Shown here piece after piece: positions 48,201 through 48,445 of a stretch of 48,445 nt of DNA. Under the pieces are notes generated by a model that was given only the letters and a program-made list of their open reading frames with translations, made no database searches and was not told where the DNA came from. A program made the position numbers and the translations under genes. This DNA comes from a virus: positions 1 to 48,445 of IMG/VR virus record IMGVR_UViG_3300035204_002300; one strand, 5' to 3'. Every line of letters begins with the position of its first letter. Position 1 is the stretch's first letter.

Positions 48201-48445
48201 TCCGGTCGCCGTAAAGAGAGACTGGGTTGCCGATGCGGTGTAAGTTTCGGAAATGCCACTGGTAGCACTGGCTGTTGCTGACGGAGTAGCCGATCCGGTT
48301 GCCGTAAAGAGGGACTGCGTCGCCGATGCGGTTGGAGTAAACGACGCAGTAGCCGATCCGGTCGCCGTAAAGAGGGACTGGGTTGCCGATGCGGTTGATG
48401 ACGATGTGGCTGTTCCTGATCCCGTAGCCGATCCGGTTGCCGTAA
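45219..48445 (-). CDS. Modular Ser/Thr/Ala-repeat and Cys-rich protein, C-terminal 1075 aa (N-terminus outside window)
   Basis: The reading frame is open from the stop at 45219 to the right edge, so it is partial at its 5' end; a GTG at 47732 is not the true start. From the N-terminal side it contains a repeat array (units like SATQSLFTATGSATAS), a Cys/aromatic domain of about 105 residues (NFQLCRTDGSN to VWGDSNDPIGSC), a second repeat array (ending in ATESHFTATGSATAS units), a Cys-rich domain (LEHCGATDGYCATCAYLLID), and a long beta-rich C-terminal region of about 500 residues without recognised family. Alternating flexible O-glycosylatable stalks and globular domains fit a tail fibre or surface adhesin. 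It precedes the giant Cys-rich gene. Confidence 0.7.
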   Translation of the reverse strand, partial: TATGSATGSGTATSSSTASATQSLFTATGSATASFTPTASATQSLFTATGSATPSATASATSGISETYTASATQSLFTATGSATPSATGSEFTKSATATSSQTASATQSLFTATGSSTASFTLTPSATQSIFTATGSATGSGTATPSATLSATASATVTASATSTASPLYAYNFQLCRTDGSNTLGAVRFRTNTQIPTAHVNDATKIYGIKYIYGNGDSDYWCGYFKTFDNNTTVATVYSMVGPFSTCCDASEAMNATSWGNYCVWGDSNDPIGSCTATATESGTVTASATQSLFTATGSATGSGTATSSSTASATQSLFTATGSATASFTPTASATQSLFTATGSATASETFAATASPGTASATATASATESHFTATGSATASATESHFTASATTTVSATPTRSWPGSYSESATPTVSSSATATIPPAKLMRLLPLEHCGATDGYCATCAYLLIDEATSNSDAFWNCASGDDCADGSGSQCGVVLEIPDYVSQNSTSYAAGEYCFNIKGSNGYCPTPQAYDFAEFNLTDPSAPDSILKEVDGTIIPNDGGWPFNALGATPGDGWTLNRTVVDVDDPPASKSDLSSVADDGAKFLECTGSCAECTTNAPPRISISIKSAEALTDQVISHIFELDDPSDPDKDCDRDPKAGKPSVELNSQQQAPVITATITQLNTQDLTSAPYNQYRLRFLGLALLYRSASDTNPENISPSVFPDYHNITNLVRAGVVGSTYPADQHVLSNMPSTEGTVYNKPNDGVHENVSIQLDLSGHNAKGNEDKTVFVDPTKGQLKTMSATAYIKYGLWARVEIPNLCKDLKTNGGVEDDGWEDAVYFGDAVADDGIPTNDATGMGKMCRIKGETFNLDAAIGCDFSKNVASGAKATAQTGSFTFPDTLGAQTSGSTNHSSPAAKGPVNFYAQDGTHDSITWKFGVQNNGIGSVKAMMTAWELEVKPEGDDEYKDSDLVTPSDIVTIPASVRTWFGNGTKPMIMGMLQNFGASKQALTEECKIDIKKLISLEAFERGDWRLTMVFKLANFGPLLAKAAPSEENHFTNAKLSLSWSMPSTIFIAKHQIMQGE
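47165..47617 (-). repeat. Ser/Thr/Ala-rich tandem repeat array, inner block
   Basis: Five repeat units with core ATQSLFTATGSAT or ATESHFTATGSAT, separated by variable Ser/Thr/Ala linkers, all in one reading frame. The DNA cores are nearly identical (gccgtaaagagggactgggt), including at synonymous positions, which indicates recent duplication or gene conversion. The last units are more diverged (ESHF in place of QSLF). Confidence 0.85.
47952..48445 (-). repeat. Ser/Thr/Ala-rich tandem repeat array, outer block
   Basis: Five full units and one partial unit at the window edge of the same ATQSLFTATGSAT repeat, with linkers of 8 to about 20 residues. A stretch of at least 140 bp beginning at 48301 is nearly identical to 47416 onward, 885 bp (295 codons) apart. 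The array continues beyond the window. Confidence 0.85.

Noticed and set aside
47974-48243. Second plus-strand repeat frame
   Set aside because: Same antisense shadow of the outer repeat array.

Overview
The window looks like part of the genome of a large, AT-rich tailed bacteriophage that infects a Gram-negative, probably aquatic, bacterium. The evidence is indirect because no terminase, portal or capsid gene lies here. It consists of a compact phage-style replication module (DnaB helicase, primase, C-family DNA polymerase, DnaQ-like exonuclease, PD-(D/E)XK nuclease, a possible ssDNA-binding protein), giant cysteine-rich and Ser/Thr/Ala-repeat structural genes, a tRNA with encoded CCA, many tiny overlapping genes (ATGA junctions), and many auxiliary genes. 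A heptose-kinase homologue and a lipobox protein favour a Gram-negative host. Almost everything is on the minus strand. Plus-strand genes appear only as small islands at 6342-6695, 18676-20060 and 25298-25858.

Layout by position: (1) 1-6.3 kb, an auxiliary-metabolism and membrane block: partial cytochrome c, small membrane and basic peptides, an APS-kinase-like protein, an ExbD/TolR-like plus TolQ/ExbB-like pair, proline dehydrogenase, a 2-oxoglutarate/Fe(II) dioxygenase, a lipoprotein with a C-terminal membrane segment (possible unimolecular spanin), a methyltransferase and a nucleoside-deoxyribosyltransferase-like protein. (2) 6.6-24.6 kb, a glycan island: at least ten glycosyltransferases (four resembling the glycosyltransferase domain of procollagen lysyl hydroxylases, and one tandem fusion of two GlcNAc-transferase domains), an NDP-sugar epimerase, a short UDP-glucose/GDP-mannose dehydrogenase, a sulfotransferase, methyltransferases, a secreted trypsin-like protease, a signal peptidase I and tRNA-Arg(UCU). 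(3) 24.6-28.8 kb: small genes, another methyltransferase, a large multidomain GT4 fusion and a possible SSB. (4) 28.8-38.5 kb: replication. The polymerase III alpha subunit is split into a PHP gene (34323-35075) and a polymerase core (28838-31384). Five genes lie between them: heptose-7-phosphate-kinase-like, membrane protein, cupin, radical SAM/SPASM and exonuclease. (5) 38.6-48.4 kb: a 2190-residue cysteine-rich protein and a repeat-rich protein that runs off the right edge. This part is visibly richer in G+C.

The genes suggest a phage that invests heavily in glycan assembly, methylation and sulfation. An APS-kinase-like enzyme could supply PAPS to the sulfotransferase, and the Ser/Thr-rich repeat protein is an attractive but unproven acceptor for the glycosyltransferases. 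Two regulatory patterns stand out. Several sigma70-type promoters (TTGAC-like, exactly 17 bp, TATAAT-like) end only 5-10 bases before the start codon of the first gene they serve, which predicts leaderless or nearly leaderless mRNAs. Genes inside operons instead use overlapping stop/start codons, some with clear Shine-Dalgarno sequences. The observations I consider most worth following are the split polymerase with a degenerate PHP domain, the TolQ/TolR-like motor with an unusual second domain, and the proline dehydrogenase/cytochrome c pair.
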